Notes under the pieces: model-generated
Databases searched by the model: none
Seen by the model: only the letters and a program-made list of their open reading frames with translations
Told to the model about the DNA's origin: nothing
DNA from: Thermaceae bacterium
GTDB taxonomy: Bacteria; Deinococcota; Deinococci; Deinococcales; Marinithermaceae
Direction of reading: 5' to 3'
Assembly: GCA_015490435.1 (NCBI GenBank)
Contig: WFXV01000104.1
Coordinates: forward strand, 1 to 12,327
Length of the DNA: 12,327 nucleotides
Made by a program: the position numbers and the translations under genes
In this document: one piece after another, positions 12,311-12,327 of the stretch
Numbering within the stretch: the first letter of the stretch is position 1
How the letters are laid out: every line of letters starts with the position of its first letter

Positions 12311-12327
12311 TGTCTCTTATACACATC
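12310..12327 (+). other. Tn5/Nextera mosaic-end adapter remnant
   Basis: The final 18 bases CTGTCTCTTATACACATC are the reverse-complement reading of the Tn5 transposase mosaic end used in tagmentation libraries. They are not part of the organism. The first C is shared with the fold-back arm. Confidence 0.97.

Noticed and set aside
11313..12326. A 337-residue minus-strand open frame and a 60-residue one (12142-12324), beginning MCIRDS and MYKRQ
   Set aside because: Their N-termini are translations of the Tn5 adapter and the fold-back, and the longer one runs through the GNAT gene in a wrong frame with an Arg/Pro-rich, low-complexity product.

Overview
The window is GC-rich and densely coding. 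It looks like a member of the Deinococcota (Thermus/Meiothermus/Oceanithermus type). The reasons are compositional bias, proteins rich in Leu, Ala, Arg and Glu, and a good sigma-70 promoter whose -10 box lies only 8 nt before a start codon, the leaderless arrangement common in that phylum. This assignment is an inference; the window has no rRNA or other marker gene. The right end is not natural: it closes with a Tn5/Nextera mosaic-end adapter preceded by a 53-bp fold-back, so genomic sequence ends at about 12253-12257.

Region 1 (1-7989) is a divergent cell-wall sugar recycling locus. Leftward run a GntR/UTRA regulator (667-1398) and anmK, anhydro-N-acetylmuramic acid kinase, cut by the window edge (1-665). 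Rightward, from a promoter at 1430-1458, run a serine beta-lactamase-fold hydrolase, murQ, nagZ, a sugar-binding protein and two CUT1-type ABC permeases. All rightward junctions but one are 4-bp ATGA/GTGA stop-start overlaps. The exception, between binding protein and first permease, holds an 11-bp GC hairpin. The inferred pathway is: exported NagZ trims GlcNAc from muropeptides, the ABC importer takes up the (anhydro)MurNAc product, the cytoplasmic hydrolase may remove peptide or ester groups, AnmK makes MurNAc-6-P, and MurQ makes GlcNAc-6-P plus D-lactate. The set resembles the Bacillus murQ-murR-murP-amiE-nagZ cluster, with the PTS importer replaced by an ABC importer and the RpiR-type regulator by a GntR. 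No ATPase gene is present.

Region 2 (7990-8960) is a small cassette of lower GC: a MarR regulator with a palindromic operator candidate at its promoter, translationally coupled to a four-helix membrane protein of unknown function, and closed by a strong terminator hairpin. The lower GC continues into the 3' third of the next, convergent gene.

Region 3 (8961-12257) holds a lipoprotein with a duplicated beta-helix-like domain (leftward), a zinc-dependent alcohol dehydrogenase (rightward), a GNAT acetyltransferase (leftward, TTG start) and, divergent from it, the membrane-anchored N-terminus of a PIG-L/LmbE-type deacetylase cut off by the contig end. No tRNA, rRNA, CRISPR array, insertion sequence or phage gene was seen. 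There is no gene-free stretch longer than 300 bases.
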